NCBI GenBank assembly: GCA_965229605.1
Contig: OZ245892.1
Coordinates: 1,612,001 to 1,676,000, forward strand
From: G965229605 sp965229605
Lineage (GTDB): Bacteria; Pseudomonadota; Alphaproteobacteria; CBDDJK01
Reading direction: 5' to 3'
DNA length: 64,000 nucleotides
Under the pieces are notes generated by a model, which saw only the letters and a program-made list of their open reading frames with translations, was not told where the DNA came from and searched no databases. The first letter of the stretch is position 1; every line of letters starts with the position of its first letter. Below, in pieces: positions 1 through 9,071 of the stretch. Position numbers and translations under genes: made by a program.

Positions 1-1
1 C

Positions 2-859
2 GGCTGGCGCGGCTTCGGGGTTGTTCCCTATTTTGCCGAGGCCTGGAAACTGCCAGCCGAAGACGGGCAAGACCTGCTGCGCTATAATGACCATCATGAT
101 TCTAAAAAGAATCATTTTCATATTGTCTGTCTGGGTCTGCCGCATATTGCCAATTTTGATGATCTTGACCCGTTGGCACAAGAACCCGGCGTGAGCCTGA
201 CCATGCTTAAATCAGGCGAAAGCCTGCCCGCAACCTGTGATCTGGTGATTATTCCAGGCAGCAAGGCCACCCGCCAAGACCTGATTTTCCTGAAAGACCA
301 GGGCTGGGACATTGACCTGATGGCCCATATGCGGCGTGGCGGGAAAATTCTGGGGTTATGCGGGGGCTATCAAATGCTGGGAAGCGTGATCCGCGACCCG
401 AAAGGATTGGAGCGTTTCACCCCAACCAACGCGCAATCCTCAAAAGACGAAACAGCCGGATTGAATCTGCTCCGGGTCGAAACCATCCTCAGCGCACAAA
501 AGCACCTGACCCGCGTGCAAGCCCGACATAGCGAATCAGGGCTGACGATTGATGGCTATGAAATACATCTTGGAAAAACCAAGGGGCCGGATTGCGCCCG
601 CCCCTTTGCCACGATCATTGAGGGCGATAAAACGCAGACAGAAGGGGCCTGTTCAGAAAATGGACAGATTCAAGGCACCTATCTGCACGGGCTTTTTACC
701 AATGATGATTTCCGGGCGCATTTCTTACGCGAACTTGGCGTGACGCAAGCCGGATCAACCCGTTACGAACAAACGCTTGATGAAACTTTGAATGCGCTTG
801 CCGATCATCTGGAAGCGCATCTGGACTTGACGGGATTATTTGAACTGGCGGGAGGTTAG
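2..859 (+). CDS. cobQ: Cobyric acid synthase, C-terminal part (5' end outside window)
   Basis: This is the C-terminal part of the glutamine-dependent cobyric acid synthase, which amidates four carboxylates of adenosylcobyrinic acid a,c-diamide in B12 synthesis. The frame is open from base 2 and begins with GVVPYF and LPHIANFDDLDPL, typical of the junction into the class I amidotransferase domain. The nucleophile Cys lies in ILGLCGGYQMLG and the catalytic His in GTYLHGLF. A later ATG at 173 is internal and not the real start. The TAG stop falls inside the left inverted repeat of the element that follows. Family assignment is firm; the N-terminal ATP-binding domain lies outside the window. Confidence 0.93.
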   Translation, partial: GWRGFGVVPYFAEAWKLPAEDGQDLLRYNDHHDSKKNHFHIVCLGLPHIANFDDLDPLAQEPGVSLTMLKSGESLPATCDLVIIPGSKATRQDLIFLKDQGWDIDLMAHMRRGGKILGLCGGYQMLGSVIRDPKGLERFTPTNAQSSKDETAGLNLLRVETILSAQKHLTRVQARHSESGLTIDGYEIHLGKTKGPDCARPFATIIEGDKTQTEGACSENGQIQGTYLHGLFTNDDFRAHFLRELGVTQAGSTRYEQTLDETLNALADHLEAHLDLTGLFELAGG

Positions 860-1048
860 GGCCAGGACTCATAAAATTCATCCATTCTGTTGGTCAAGAA
901 AGGTAAAGATACAATGAAAACAAGCGAAAGCATAGTTTTAGCTACGGTGAGCTTGTTTGAAGCTGTAGATTTGCCTTTATTGACCAACCTTGTAAAGGCG
1001 CGGCAAATTTTTGTATCTGAACTTTCAAACCGCTTGCAATTAGCGATG

Positions 1049-1127
1049 GCTAGTGTACCGTTTCACTGATTTTCCGTCTCTTGCGGCTAGTCCGTTTGAA
1101 AATCAGTGAAACATAAGGTGCACTAGC
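1049..1127. repeat. Long imperfect hairpin A inside the MITE-like element
   Basis: A 15-bp perfect stem (1060-1074 with 1098-1112) is extended by an 11-bp near-perfect stem (1049-1059 with 1117-1127) across a 4-nt bulge. The 23-nt loop contains CTTGCGG. No ORF is present. It could fold as RNA or as single-stranded DNA; function unknown. Confidence 0.8.
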
Positions 1128-1138
1128 AAACTAACTTG

Positions 1139-1216
1139 CTAGTACTGCTTAATTTCAATAATTTGCTTATCGTAACTTGCGGACAGATTCGGCAAATTAT
1201 TGAAATGCAGTACTAG
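1139..1216. repeat. Long imperfect hairpin B inside the MITE-like element
   Basis: Arms 1139-1166 and 1192-1216 pair over about 25 bp with a single 3-nt bulge. The loop (1167-1191) contains CTTGCGG, as in hairpin A, although the stems are unrelated in sequence. The pair therefore looks like two copies of one structural design rather than a simple duplication. Confidence 0.8.
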
Positions 1217-1291
1217 TCACTGCACGCTTTTCAAGCCCATCTATCAAAAATTTGACACGCGCAGAACGGATGAATCTTATGGGTCCTGACC

Positions 1292-1753
1292 CTAATTCTC
1301 TTTTGCGCTCAAGTCGCGGGCGACAAAATCAAGAAAATCCGTGGCCTCGCTAAAATCACGATAAACAGACGCAAAGCGGATATAGGCCACCTGATCAAGT
1401 TTCTGCAATTCCTCCATCACACATTCCCCGATAGAGGCCACCGGGACTTCCTGCTCGCCAACCGATTCCAGACGCCGGACAATCTCGTTGGCCACCATCT
1501 CGATCTTCTGCTGATCAATATTGCGCTTGCGCAAGGCGGTGCGCATGGAACGCACGATCTTTTCGCGCTCAAGCTGTTCGCGAGTCCCATCCTTTTTGAT
1601 CACCAGAAGCTCGCGCATCTGCACCCGCTCAAAGGTCGTGAAACGGGCACCACAACTGTTGCACTGGCGGCGGCGGCGGATGGCTCCACCGTCCTCGGTC
1701 GGGCGCGAATCACGCACCTGTGTATCATCATGTGAACAAAACGGACATTTCAT
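1292..1753 (-). CDS. nrdR: Transcriptional repressor NrdR
   Basis: NrdR represses ribonucleotide reductase genes in response to ATP/dATP. The 153-residue protein has the N-terminal zinc ribbon (Cys3, Cys6, Cys31, Cys34 in CPFC and CNSC) followed by the ATP-cone domain with the basic KKDGTREQLEREKI segment. Length is typical of the family. It lies 63 nt downstream of glyA on the same strand, a pairing common in alphaproteobacteria. Its stop codon TAG lies within the right inverted repeat of the adjacent MITE-like element, so the C-terminal end may have been shaped by the insertion. Confidence 0.97.
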   Translation of the reverse strand: MKCPFCSHDDTQVRDSRPTEDGGAIRRRRQCNSCGARFTTFERVQMRELLVIKKDGTREQLEREKIVRSMRTALRKRNIDQQKIEMVANEIVRRLESVGEQEVPVASIGECVMEELQKLDQVAYIRFASVYRDFSEATDFLDFVARDLSAKEN

Positions 1754-1816
1754 CTTGCTATCTCTGCGCCCGGTTTATGTCAGCGCATATCCTCCCGATT
1801 CAACCAAACGCCCATT

Positions 1817-3127
1817 TTAACCAAATGCCTGGTCATAAAGCGGGAAATTCCTGGTCAGAGAAATCACCTTTGCCCGGACAGCAGCTTCAACCTGGCTGTT
1901 GTCTTCCGGGTTGTCTTGCAAACCGCGCAGGACTTCCAGAATCAACTGCCCGGTCTGTTTAAATTCGGCTTCGCCAAAGCCCCGGGTGGTTGCTGCCGGA
2001 GTGCCAAGACGAATCCCGCTGGTTACCGTCGGCTTTTCAGGGTCGCCCGGAACCGCGTTTTTATTGCAGGTAATCAGGGCGCGCTCCAGGCTTTTATCGG
2101 CAGCAACACCGGTTAATCCCATCGGGCGCAAATCAACCAGCAGCAAATGGGTATCCGTGCCACCTGAAACAATATCCAGTCCGCCAGCCGATAATTCGCG
2201 GGCCAGAATATCCGCATTATGACAGACTGCCTTGATATAGGTTTTAAATGCGGGTTCCAGAGCTTCGCCAAAACCAACCGCCTTGCCAGCAATCGCATGC
2301 ATCAAAGGCCCGCCTTGCAGGCCGGGAAAGATCGCACTGTTGATTTTTTTCGCCACATCCTCGCGGTTGGTTAAAATCAGCCCGCCCCGGCTGCAACGCA
2401 GGGTTTTATGGGTTGTCGAGGTCACAACATCAGCAAACGGCAGGGGGTCGGGATGTTCGCCTGCTGCAACCAGGCCTGAAATATGGGCCATATCAACCAG
2501 CAAATACGCCCCGACCTCATCGGCAATCGCGCGGAATTTTTCAAAGTCAATCACCCGTGGATAGGCCGATCCGCCAGCAATAATCATTTTGGGTTTTTGG
2601 CGATGCGCCATCTCGGCCACCTGATCATAATCAAGATAACCATCTTGCACGCGTACCCCGTAGCCTTCGGCCTTAAACCATTTGCCAGACTGATTGGGCG
2701 GGGCCCCGTGGGTTAAATGCCCGCCATGGGCCAGCGACATGCCCAGAATCGGGTCTCCCGGTTGCAGCAGGCTCATGAAAACTGCCTGATTGGCCTGTGA
2801 TCCCGAATGTGGCTGAACATTGACAAATTCGGCCCCGAACAATTTCTTTGCCCGCGCAATCGCCAGCATTTCAATTTCATCAGCATGAACACAGCCACCA
2901 TAATAACGCCGCCCGGAATAGCCTTCGGCATATTTATTGGTGAAGACAGACCCGCTGGCCTGCATGACGGCTCTCGAAACAATGTTTTCAGAGGCGATCA
3001 GCTCAATCCCCTCGTGCTGGCGTGCCAGTTCACGCGATAGAATAGCCGCAGCCTCCTGATCAGAAGCATCAACCGCTTGGTCAAAAAATTCAGCCCAGTT
3101 CGGGGACTTGTTAAGCATAATCGCCAA
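1817..3127 (-). CDS. glyA: Serine hydroxymethyltransferase
   Basis: A PLP enzyme interconverting serine and glycine with tetrahydrofolate, the main one-carbon entry point. The 436-residue protein is of normal length. The PLP lysine is Lys241 in TSTTHKTLRCSRGG; the YSGRRYYGG and GIELIASEN signatures are present. The start may be either the first Met (3127) or the Met three codons later; both leave the fold intact. It follows rpiB by 20 nt and precedes nrdR, so the three are probably co-transcribed. Confidence 0.98.
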   Translation of the reverse strand: MAIMLNKSPNWAEFFDQAVDASDQEAAAILSRELARQHEGIELIASENIVSRAVMQASGSVFTNKYAEGYSGRRYYGGCVHADEIEMLAIARAKKLFGAEFVNVQPHSGSQANQAVFMSLLQPGDPILGMSLAHGGHLTHGAPPNQSGKWFKAEGYGVRVQDGYLDYDQVAEMAHRQKPKMIIAGGSAYPRVIDFEKFRAIADEVGAYLLVDMAHISGLVAAGEHPDPLPFADVVTSTTHKTLRCSRGGLILTNREDVAKKINSAIFPGLQGGPLMHAIAGKAVGFGEALEPAFKTYIKAVCHNADILARELSAGGLDIVSGGTDTHLLLVDLRPMGLTGVAADKSLERALITCNKNAVPGDPEKPTVTSGIRLGTPAATTRGFGEAEFKQTGQLILEVLRGLQDNPEDNSQVEAAVRAKVISLTRNFPLYDQAFG

Positions 3128-3147
3128 TCTCCATTTTGAGGAAAATA

Positions 3148-3588
3148 TTAAAGGGGGGCTGCCAGCTTGTCGATCCGCCGCTGGTGGCGGCCACCTTCAA
3201 ATGAACCCTTACAAAAGGCTTTAAAGATATCGATGGCTTGTTGTTGATCAAGAAACCTTGCCCCCAGAACCAGAACATTCGCATCATTATGGGACCTTGA
3301 AAGCTCGGCAATCTCAGGCGAATGACAAAGGGCCGCACGAATATGATGATGCCGGTTTGCTGCAATCGTCATGCCAATCCCGCTGCCGCAAATCAGGACC
3401 CCCGATCCTTCAGGGTCGTTTGCCAATGCATCCACAAGTTTATGCGCATAATCGGGATAATCAACCGATTCACCGCTATCCGGGCCAAGATCAATGACTG
3501 TTATCGCCTGTTGCTGCGCAACAGCGCCTAACGCCTGCTTAAGCCCGACACCCGCATGATCAGAGGCAAAATAAATAACCCTTGGCAT
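3148..3588 (-). CDS. rpiB: Ribose-5-phosphate isomerase B
   Basis: Interconverts ribose 5-phosphate and ribulose 5-phosphate in the pentose phosphate pathway. The 146-residue protein shows the RpiB/LacAB fold: ASDHAG near the N-terminus, the catalytic Cys in GVLICGSGIGMTIAANR, and NDANVLVLGAR. It sits between ssb (11 nt upstream) and glyA (20 nt downstream) on the same strand. Confidence 0.97.
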   Translation of the reverse strand: MPRVIYFASDHAGVGLKQALGAVAQQQAITVIDLGPDSGESVDYPDYAHKLVDALANDPEGSGVLICGSGIGMTIAANRHHHIRAALCHSPEIAELSRSHNDANVLVLGARFLDQQQAIDIFKAFCKGSFEGGRHQRRIDKLAAPL

Positions 3589-3599
3589 ATATTGTTTCT

Positions 3600-4118
3600 T
3601 TAAAACGGAATGTCGTCATCAAGCTCGTCAGCCCGACTGGCACTATCCCTGTCTGAGTTCCCGGCTGAATGACTCATGCCACTTGCCGGATTGCGCGCCG
3701 ACTCCGTCCCGCCATAACCCGGCTCATAGCTGGCCATACCACTACCTGCACCTCCTCCCGCATTATCTCCACGCCGGTCAAGCAACGTCAACTCTCCACG
3801 ATACCGCTGAAGAACAACCTCCGTCGAATAACGATCCGCTCCCGACTGATCCTGCCACTTGCGAGTCTGTAACTGACCCTCCAGATAAACCTTCGAACCC
3901 TTCTTCAAATATTGCTCGGCAATTTCGCCAAGCCTCTCGTTGAAAATAACAACACGATGCCACTCCGTCCGCTCCTGCGGGTTGCCGTCCCGATCCTTCC
4001 AGTTCTCAGACGTCGCAATGCTCAAATTAACTATACGACCCCCGCTCTGCATCGTCCGTACCTCCGGATCGCGACCCAGATTGCCAACCAAAATAACCTT
4101 GTTAACACTCGCTGCCAT
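3600..4118 (-). CDS. ssb: Single-stranded DNA-binding protein
   Basis: SSB coats single-stranded DNA during replication and repair. The OB fold begins at VNKVILVGNLGRDPE and the acidic tail ends in DDDIPF, the docking motif for partner proteins. A longer frame reaches 4142, but the ATG at 4118 has a good GAGGAG ribosome site 6 nt upstream and gives the canonical MAASVNKV start (172 residues). The linker is rich in Gly and Ser. It is divergent from trx across a 234-bp intergenic stretch that should hold both promoters. Confidence 0.97.
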   Translation of the reverse strand: MAASVNKVILVGNLGRDPEVRTMQSGGRIVNLSIATSENWKDRDGNPQERTEWHRVVIFNERLGEIAEQYLKKGSKVYLEGQLQTRKWQDQSGADRYSTEVVLQRYRGELTLLDRRGDNAGGGAGSGMASYEPGYGGTESARNPASGMSHSAGNSDRDSASRADELDDDIPF

Positions 4119-4352
4119 GGTCCACTCCTCAAAGCTCGGCAAAATTATACGCTCCGCCAGTTATCTCACCTCAGCACGGATCAGACAAGTTGATTCTCCC
4201 GATCAGAGGAATTTCTAATCGCTGAAATGCAAATTTTCTTGACCTTCACCTATTGGCTACCTAGATTGAATCAACAGACCAAACAGGACAATCCAGTCCC
4301 GAAAATACGTCCACCAAAATCTATCCACTCGCAACATATCAGGAGCCTCCGC

Positions 4353-4682
4353 ATGGCAACAAAAACTGTAACCGACGCCAGCTTTCAACAAGATGTTCTC
4401 CAATCACCCCATCCAGTCCTGGTCGACTATTGGGCCGAATGGTGCGCGCCATGCAAGATGATCGCTCCAGCACTTGAAGAACTCTCCAGCGATATGACCG
4501 GGAAACTCACCGTCGCAAAAATCAATATCGACGAAAACCCCGACACGCCAAGCAAATATGGAGTCCGGGGCATTCCAACCCTCATGCTGTTCAAAAACGG
4601 CGAAATTGTTGATATGAAAGTCGGTGCCATGTCCAAAAATCAGCTACAACGCTGGATCGAAGAAGAAGTTGAATCCGTATAA
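4353..4682 (+). CDS. trx: Thioredoxin
   Basis: A cytoplasmic dithiol-disulfide reductant. The 109-residue protein has the WCAPCK active site (Cys31, Cys34) and the cis-proline segment GIPTLMLF. The frame is open further upstream to 4227, but the ATG at 4353 follows a clear AGGAG and yields a normal-length thioredoxin. Usual alphaproteobacterial thioredoxins lie near addA or folC; here it precedes aroQ instead. Confidence 0.96.
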   Translation: MATKTVTDASFQQDVLQSPHPVLVDYWAEWCAPCKMIAPALEELSSDMTGKLTVAKINIDENPDTPSKYGVRGIPTLMLFKNGEIVDMKVGAMSKNQLQRWIEEEVESV

Positions 4683-4724
4683 CATATAACGGAATCACTT
4701 TAAAAATCTCTCCAGAGAGTCATC

Positions 4725-5174
4725 ATGGCTGCGCAACATTCTGTCTGGCTGATCAATGGCCCTAATCTCAATCTGACGGGATACCGCCAGCCCGAGATTT
4801 ATGGCGCACGCACTTTGCCAGAAATTGATGAAGATGCCCGTGAATTTGCAAAGTCACTGGGCATTGCGCTAACCTGCAAACAATCCAATCATGAAGGGAC
4901 CCTGATTGACTGGCTGCATGAGGCCAGATCCTCTGCCAACGGGGTTATTCTGAATGCCGGAGGCTATAGCCATACATCGGTTGCTCTGGCTGATGCGGTT
5001 GGTGCCTTTGACGGGCCAACGATTGAACTGCATTTGTCTAATATTCATGCCCGCGAGACTTTTCGCCAGCATTCGATGATTTCACGCGTTGCCGTCGGGC
5101 TGATTTGCGGGTTTGGGGCTGATGGCTACCGCCTGGCAATCAGCGCCATGCAGGTAATTTTAAACAAAAGCTGA
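4725..5174 (+). CDS. aroQ: 3-dehydroquinate dehydratase, type II
   Basis: Catalyses the third step of the shikimate pathway. The 149-residue protein carries the type II signatures: NGPNLNLTG, the catalytic Tyr in QPEIYG, QSNHEG and IELHLSNIHARETFR with the catalytic His. Located just upstream of accB and accC, the aroQ-accB-accC order that is common in proteobacteria. Confidence 0.97.
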   Translation: MAAQHSVWLINGPNLNLTGYRQPEIYGARTLPEIDEDAREFAKSLGIALTCKQSNHEGTLIDWLHEARSSANGVILNAGGYSHTSVALADAVGAFDGPTIELHLSNIHARETFRQHSMISRVAVGLICGFGADGYRLAISAMQVILNKS

Positions 5175-5229
5175 TTTGGGGTATCAGCGGTAGTGTGATC
5201 GCACGAAAGGGATTACGAAAGGGATATTG

Positions 5230-5748
5230 ATGAATAAAGATACGGTTGACCTCAAATTCCTCAATGGGCTGGCCAGCCTGATGACAAAACACGGCATTGC
5301 CGAATTGCGGATTCGTGATGGCGAGCAGGAAATTGATCTTTCCCGTGATGGGGCGAGCAGCCCGTGGGAAAATCCTGACCCGCTTGTCAGCAGCTTGCAG
5401 GGACAAACCTTCCAAAATAATTATCAACACCCGCAGACAGATGAAAGGCCACCTGTCCAGCCTTCTTCAAACGCGTCTCCTGCCACCAATCAAGCGCCTG
5501 CAAGTCAGCCGCCTGCGGGAGCACTCACCTCCCCGATGGTTGGGACTGTCTATCTGGCGCCACAACCCGGTGCCCCCCGCTTTGTCGAGGTCGGTCAATC
5601 GGTCACACAAGGCCAGATTGTGCTGCTGATCGAGGCCATGAAAGTGATGAATCAAATTCAGGCCGCACAGGCCGGAACCGTGACAGAAATTCTGGTACAG
5701 GATGGTCAGCCGGTTGAATATGGACAACCGCTTCTTGTGATCAGCTGA
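5230..5748 (+). CDS. accB: Biotin carboxyl carrier protein of acetyl-CoA carboxylase
   Basis: Carries the biotin that is carboxylated by AccC for malonyl-CoA synthesis. The C-terminal biotinyl domain has EAMKVMN with the biotinylated Lys. A Pro/Ala/Gln-rich linker separates it from an N-terminal segment. The frame can start at TTG 5227, but the ATG at 5230 is preferred. It ends 9 nt before accC, so the two are one operon. Confidence 0.97.
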   Translation: MNKDTVDLKFLNGLASLMTKHGIAELRIRDGEQEIDLSRDGASSPWENPDPLVSSLQGQTFQNNYQHPQTDERPPVQPSSNASPATNQAPASQPPAGALTSPMVGTVYLAPQPGAPRFVEVGQSVTQGQIVLLIEAMKVMNQIQAAQAGTVTEILVQDGQPVEYGQPLLVIS

Positions 5749-5757
5749 TGGCTCATC

Positions 5758-7104
5758 ATGTTTGAAAAAATCCTTATTGCAAATCGTGGAGAAATCGCGC
5801 TGCGTATTCACCGCGCTTGCAAGGAGCTTGGCATAAATACTGTTGCAATCCATTCAACAGCCGATATGGATGCCATGCATGTAAGGCTTGCCGATGAGTC
5901 GGTCTGCATTGGGCCGCCACCGCCAAGGGATTCCTATTTAAATATGCAAGCCATCCTGTCTGCTGCCTTATTGACCGGGGCAGATGCGATCCATCCCGGC
6001 GTCGGGTTTTTATCTGAAAACGCCCGCTTTGCTGAAATGATTGAAGAACATGGCATGGTCTTTATTGGCCCGTCGGCTGAACATATCCGCTTGATGGGAG
6101 ATAAAATTCAGGCCAAGCAAGTGGCCAAGGAGCTTGGCCTGCCGGTGGTGCCCGGAAGTGACGGGGCTGTCAAAAGCAGCGAGGAAGCACAGGCGATTGC
6201 CAAGGAGATTGGTTTTCCGCTGATTATCAAGGCGGCTGCCGGAGGAGGAGGACGCGGCATGAAAGTCGCAACCCATCCTGACCAGCTGGCAGAGGCGATG
6301 GCTTTGTGCCAGGCCGAGGCCAAAGCCGCTTTTGGGGATGATGCGGTTTATCTTGAGCGTTATCTGGCCACCCCGCGCCATATTGAAATTCAGGTGCTTG
6401 GAGACGGGGCTGGACAATGTATCCATCTGGGAGAGCGCGATTGTTCCATTCAGCGTCGCCATCAAAAAATTATTGAGGAAACCCCGTCCCCTGGTCTGAA
6501 TGACGAGGTCCGCGATTCTATTGGGCAGATTGCGGCGGATGCTATGGCGCGCTTTAATTATCGCGGGGCCGGAACTATCGAGTTTTTATACGAAGAGAAT
6601 GTGTTCGCCTTTATTGAAATGAATACCCGCCTTCAGGTTGAACATCCGATCACCGAGATGGTCACCGGCATTGATCTTGTGCGCGAACAAATCAAGATTG
6701 CAGCCGGGCATCCTTTATGTCTGACGCAAAAAGATGTCACCTTTAATGGCTGTGCGATTGAATGCCGGATCACGGCTGAACATCCCCGGACCTTTATGCC
6801 CTCGCCGGGGCGTATCGGCGATTATCACGCCGCAGGGGGGCCGGGTGTGCGTGTTGATAGCCATATTTATAGTGGTTATACAATCCCGCCATTTTATGAT
6901 AGTCTGATTGCCAAACTGATTGTGCATGGTCATACGCGCAATGAATGTTTGCATCGCTTGAATCGTTCGCTAAATGAATATGCAATTAGCGGGATTGATA
7001 CGACTATTCCGCTTCACCGGGATATTATCGCACAAAAGGAATTTATTGACGGGATCTATAATATTCATTGGCTGGAGCAATGGATGTCTCAAAGCCAGAA
7101 TTAA
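5758..7104 (+). CDS. accC: Biotin carboxylase subunit of acetyl-CoA carboxylase
   Basis: ATP-dependent carboxylation of the biotin on AccB. The 448-residue protein starts FEKILIANRGEIALR. It has the ATP-grasp glycine loop KAAAGGGGRGMKV and the biotin carboxylase signature MNTRLQVEHPITEMVTG. Length is typical. No unusual features. Confidence 0.98.
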   Translation: MFEKILIANRGEIALRIHRACKELGINTVAIHSTADMDAMHVRLADESVCIGPPPPRDSYLNMQAILSAALLTGADAIHPGVGFLSENARFAEMIEEHGMVFIGPSAEHIRLMGDKIQAKQVAKELGLPVVPGSDGAVKSSEEAQAIAKEIGFPLIIKAAAGGGGRGMKVATHPDQLAEAMALCQAEAKAAFGDDAVYLERYLATPRHIEIQVLGDGAGQCIHLGERDCSIQRRHQKIIEETPSPGLNDEVRDSIGQIAADAMARFNYRGAGTIEFLYEENVFAFIEMNTRLQVEHPITEMVTGIDLVREQIKIAAGHPLCLTQKDVTFNGCAIECRITAEHPRTFMPSPGRIGDYHAAGGPGVRVDSHIYSGYTIPPFYDSLIAKLIVHGHTRNECLHRLNRSLNEYAISGIDTTIPLHRDIIAQKEFIDGIYNIHWLEQWMSQSQN

Positions 7105-7271
7105 CAGCCGGAATTAAGGGGCAAAATCAGAATATGGCAGTATCAATAATCAGACTCAATATAGAGCAAGTATTAAAATCTCTATTTGAGTAGTTTTTCT
7201 ATTGAATATTTGCCAATGCTATGCTAAAAGAAACTGTTTGCTGCAGCGAACAAGGATATCAAGAGGTTCAC

Positions 7272-8990
7272 ATGAGGCCATATAAATCTAAATATTCAAT
7301 GCGCCGTGCGACGGGTAAATATTCAATGCGCCGTGCGACGGGTAAATATTCAATGCGCCGCACGGTCAGGCATTCGTTCTGGCTGGCCGCAGGTATTACG
7401 GTTGCGCTGAATCTGCCAAATGGCGCATTAAACTGGAATGCTGGTAACGACTATTCCGGCGCATATTCTTATGGCGCACACTCACATGGCCAGGCACAGC
7501 ACGGTCAGGCACAGGCAGCCTCCCTCTCAACTGAATTGCGTCTGATGCTGATGACGCATCCAGAACTCAAGGCCGCTGCCAAGCGCGTTGACATCGCGGA
7601 TCAAGCCGTGCGCGAAGCCCAGAGCAGCTTTTTTCCTGAAATCACCGTTTCCGGCGAAGTTGGCCCCAACACGGTCTCAACCCCGGGGGGACGCACCAAC
7701 GAAACAGTCGAAGAACTGGACGGGCGCGTAGGCTCGTTGGAAGCCCGACAGATGCTTCTGGATTGGGGGGCCACCTGGAATGCGGTTGATGCCTCTAAAA
7801 TGGAAGCCGATGCAGCGCGGATCGGATTGAATCTGGCACGTCAGGAAGCACTTTTCACCGCCTCGCGGGCCTATATGGAAGTCATGCGCAACCGCGAGCT
7901 TATTTCGGTGAACAACCGGAGAGAAGAAAGCATCCGCACCCAGACCCGCCTTGAGGACGAACGGGTGCGCAGCGGAGCCGGGGTTTCGATAGATGTCTTG
8001 CAAGCCAAGAAACGTCTGCAACGGGCCATCAATGAGCGGCTGGGAACCAAGCGTCGGCTTGAACGGGCCTCTGCAGCTTATAACAAGATTTTTGGTATTC
8101 CTGTTGAGGCAGGACCGCTTGAGGATGATGTGACCAACCAGCTGCTGATTCCGGCAACGATGGAACAGGCTCTGGAAATTGCCCGCGCCAATGCCCCTGA
8201 TTATCTGCGCGCCCTTCTGGCAGCGGATACTGCAAAGGAGCGTATCAACGAAGCCTGGGCCGATTTTCTTCCGACACTGGAACTGGTGGGGTCGATTGAT
8301 TATTCAGAAAATGATGGCAGCCGCGGGATTACCCGTGACACCCGTGGCTATCTTGAAATGAACTGGGATTTATTCAGTGGTTTCGGGACGGTTGCCGCCG
8401 TTGAGCGATTGACCGGAACATGGGGGGAAGCCCTTAGTCAGTCGGATGTTCAGCGGTTGAATGTCGATGAGAATGTTCGCGCGGCCTGGGGAAAGCTTGA
8501 AAATGCTCGGGAGCGTCAAGACCTTTATCGAAACGGGCAAACGCTTGCTGAGGAATTGCTGATTGCGCGCCAGAAACTGCGTGATTCGGGTAAAGAGACC
8601 GCGCTTGGTGTCCTTGATGCGGAAATTGAGGTCTTTCAGTCTGAAGTTGATTTGATCAATGCCAATTATGATGCCCGCGCTGCTGCGGTTGAGTTGGTCC
8701 GCTCGACGGGAATTTTAACACCTGCATCGCTTGGGATTGTCCTGACGGATGAAGACCTGAGCCGTTCTGATGCAGAAGAAATGGAGAGCGTTCTGCCTGA
8801 AGCCGTTCCGACGGTTTCGGCAGATCAGGAGCAAGAAGCCATGATGGGCGATGAAGGCTCCGATATGTCGATGACGCAAGAACAGGCTCAGGATGAAGCA
8901 GAGCCTTATTCCAGCCGCAGCGAGCTGGAATCGATGTTGGAGTTGTCGCCGGATTCGCCTTTTGCACCGACGGGTTCTGACGGGGTTTAA
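7272..8990 (+). CDS. TolC-family outer membrane channel protein
   Basis: An outer membrane factor expected to form the exit duct of a type I secretion or efflux system. After a basic N-terminus a hydrophobic segment (FWLAAGITVALNL) looks like a signal sequence. Two OEP repeats rich in long coiled helices follow, with AAKRVDIADQAVREAQSSFFPEI and INEAWADFLPTLELVG. The ATG at 7272 follows AGAGG and is preferred over an upstream frame opening at 7221. The N-terminus holds a 27-bp tandem repeat (see 7289-7360). The C-terminal 80 residues are acidic, Met- and Ser-rich and unlike TolC. No inner membrane transporter or adaptor gene is adjacent. The exact substrate is unknown. Confidence 0.85.
   Translation: MRPYKSKYSMRRATGKYSMRRATGKYSMRRTVRHSFWLAAGITVALNLPNGALNWNAGNDYSGAYSYGAHSHGQAQHGQAQAASLSTELRLMLMTHPELKAAAKRVDIADQAVREAQSSFFPEITVSGEVGPNTVSTPGGRTNETVEELDGRVGSLEARQMLLDWGATWNAVDASKMEADAARIGLNLARQEALFTASRAYMEVMRNRELISVNNRREESIRTQTRLEDERVRSGAGVSIDVLQAKKRLQRAINERLGTKRRLERASAAYNKIFGIPVEAGPLEDDVTNQLLIPATMEQALEIARANAPDYLRALLAADTAKERINEAWADFLPTLELVGSIDYSENDGSRGITRDTRGYLEMNWDLFSGFGTVAAVERLTGTWGEALSQSDVQRLNVDENVRAAWGKLENARERQDLYRNGQTLAEELLIARQKLRDSGKETALGVLDAEIEVFQSEVDLINANYDARAAAVELVRSTGILTPASLGIVLTDEDLSRSDAEEMESVLPEAVPTVSADQEQEAMMGDEGSDMSMTQEQAQDEAEPYSSRSELESMLELSPDSPFAPTGSDGV
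7289..7360 (+). repeat. 27-bp tandem repeat in the TolC-like gene (2.7 copies)
   Basis: Two identical 27-bp units (7289-7315, 7316-7342) and a partial third (7343-7360) encode the nine-residue unit KYSMRRATG just before the signal-peptide hydrophobic core. The unit is in frame, so copy-number change would lengthen the positively charged N-region of the signal sequence without a frameshift. Confidence 0.95.
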
Positions 8991-9071
8991 TTTTCCGGCT
9001 GAGTGTTGCCGCTGGAGTCTTTAAAGCGGTATTCCCTTAACTTCGCATGTCCTTAATTGCGCGTTTTTGGC

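Larger units (their letters stand above)
856..1295. mobile_element. MITE-like element with 34-bp terminal inverted repeats
   Basis: The whole interval between convergent cobQ and nrdR is bounded by inverted repeats at 856-889 and 1262-1295 that match at 30 of 34 positions. The ends read TTAGGG(C/T)CAGGAC, so each end begins with a TA dinucleotide, as expected for elements that duplicate TA on insertion. No transposase or other credible ORF lies inside; the interior holds two long hairpins. The terminal TAG triplets serve as stop codons of cobQ on one side and nrdR on the other. It looks like a non-autonomous element mobilised in trans. An alternative is a large bidirectional transcription terminator, but the length and extent of the terminal repeats favour a mobile origin. 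Confidence 0.75.
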
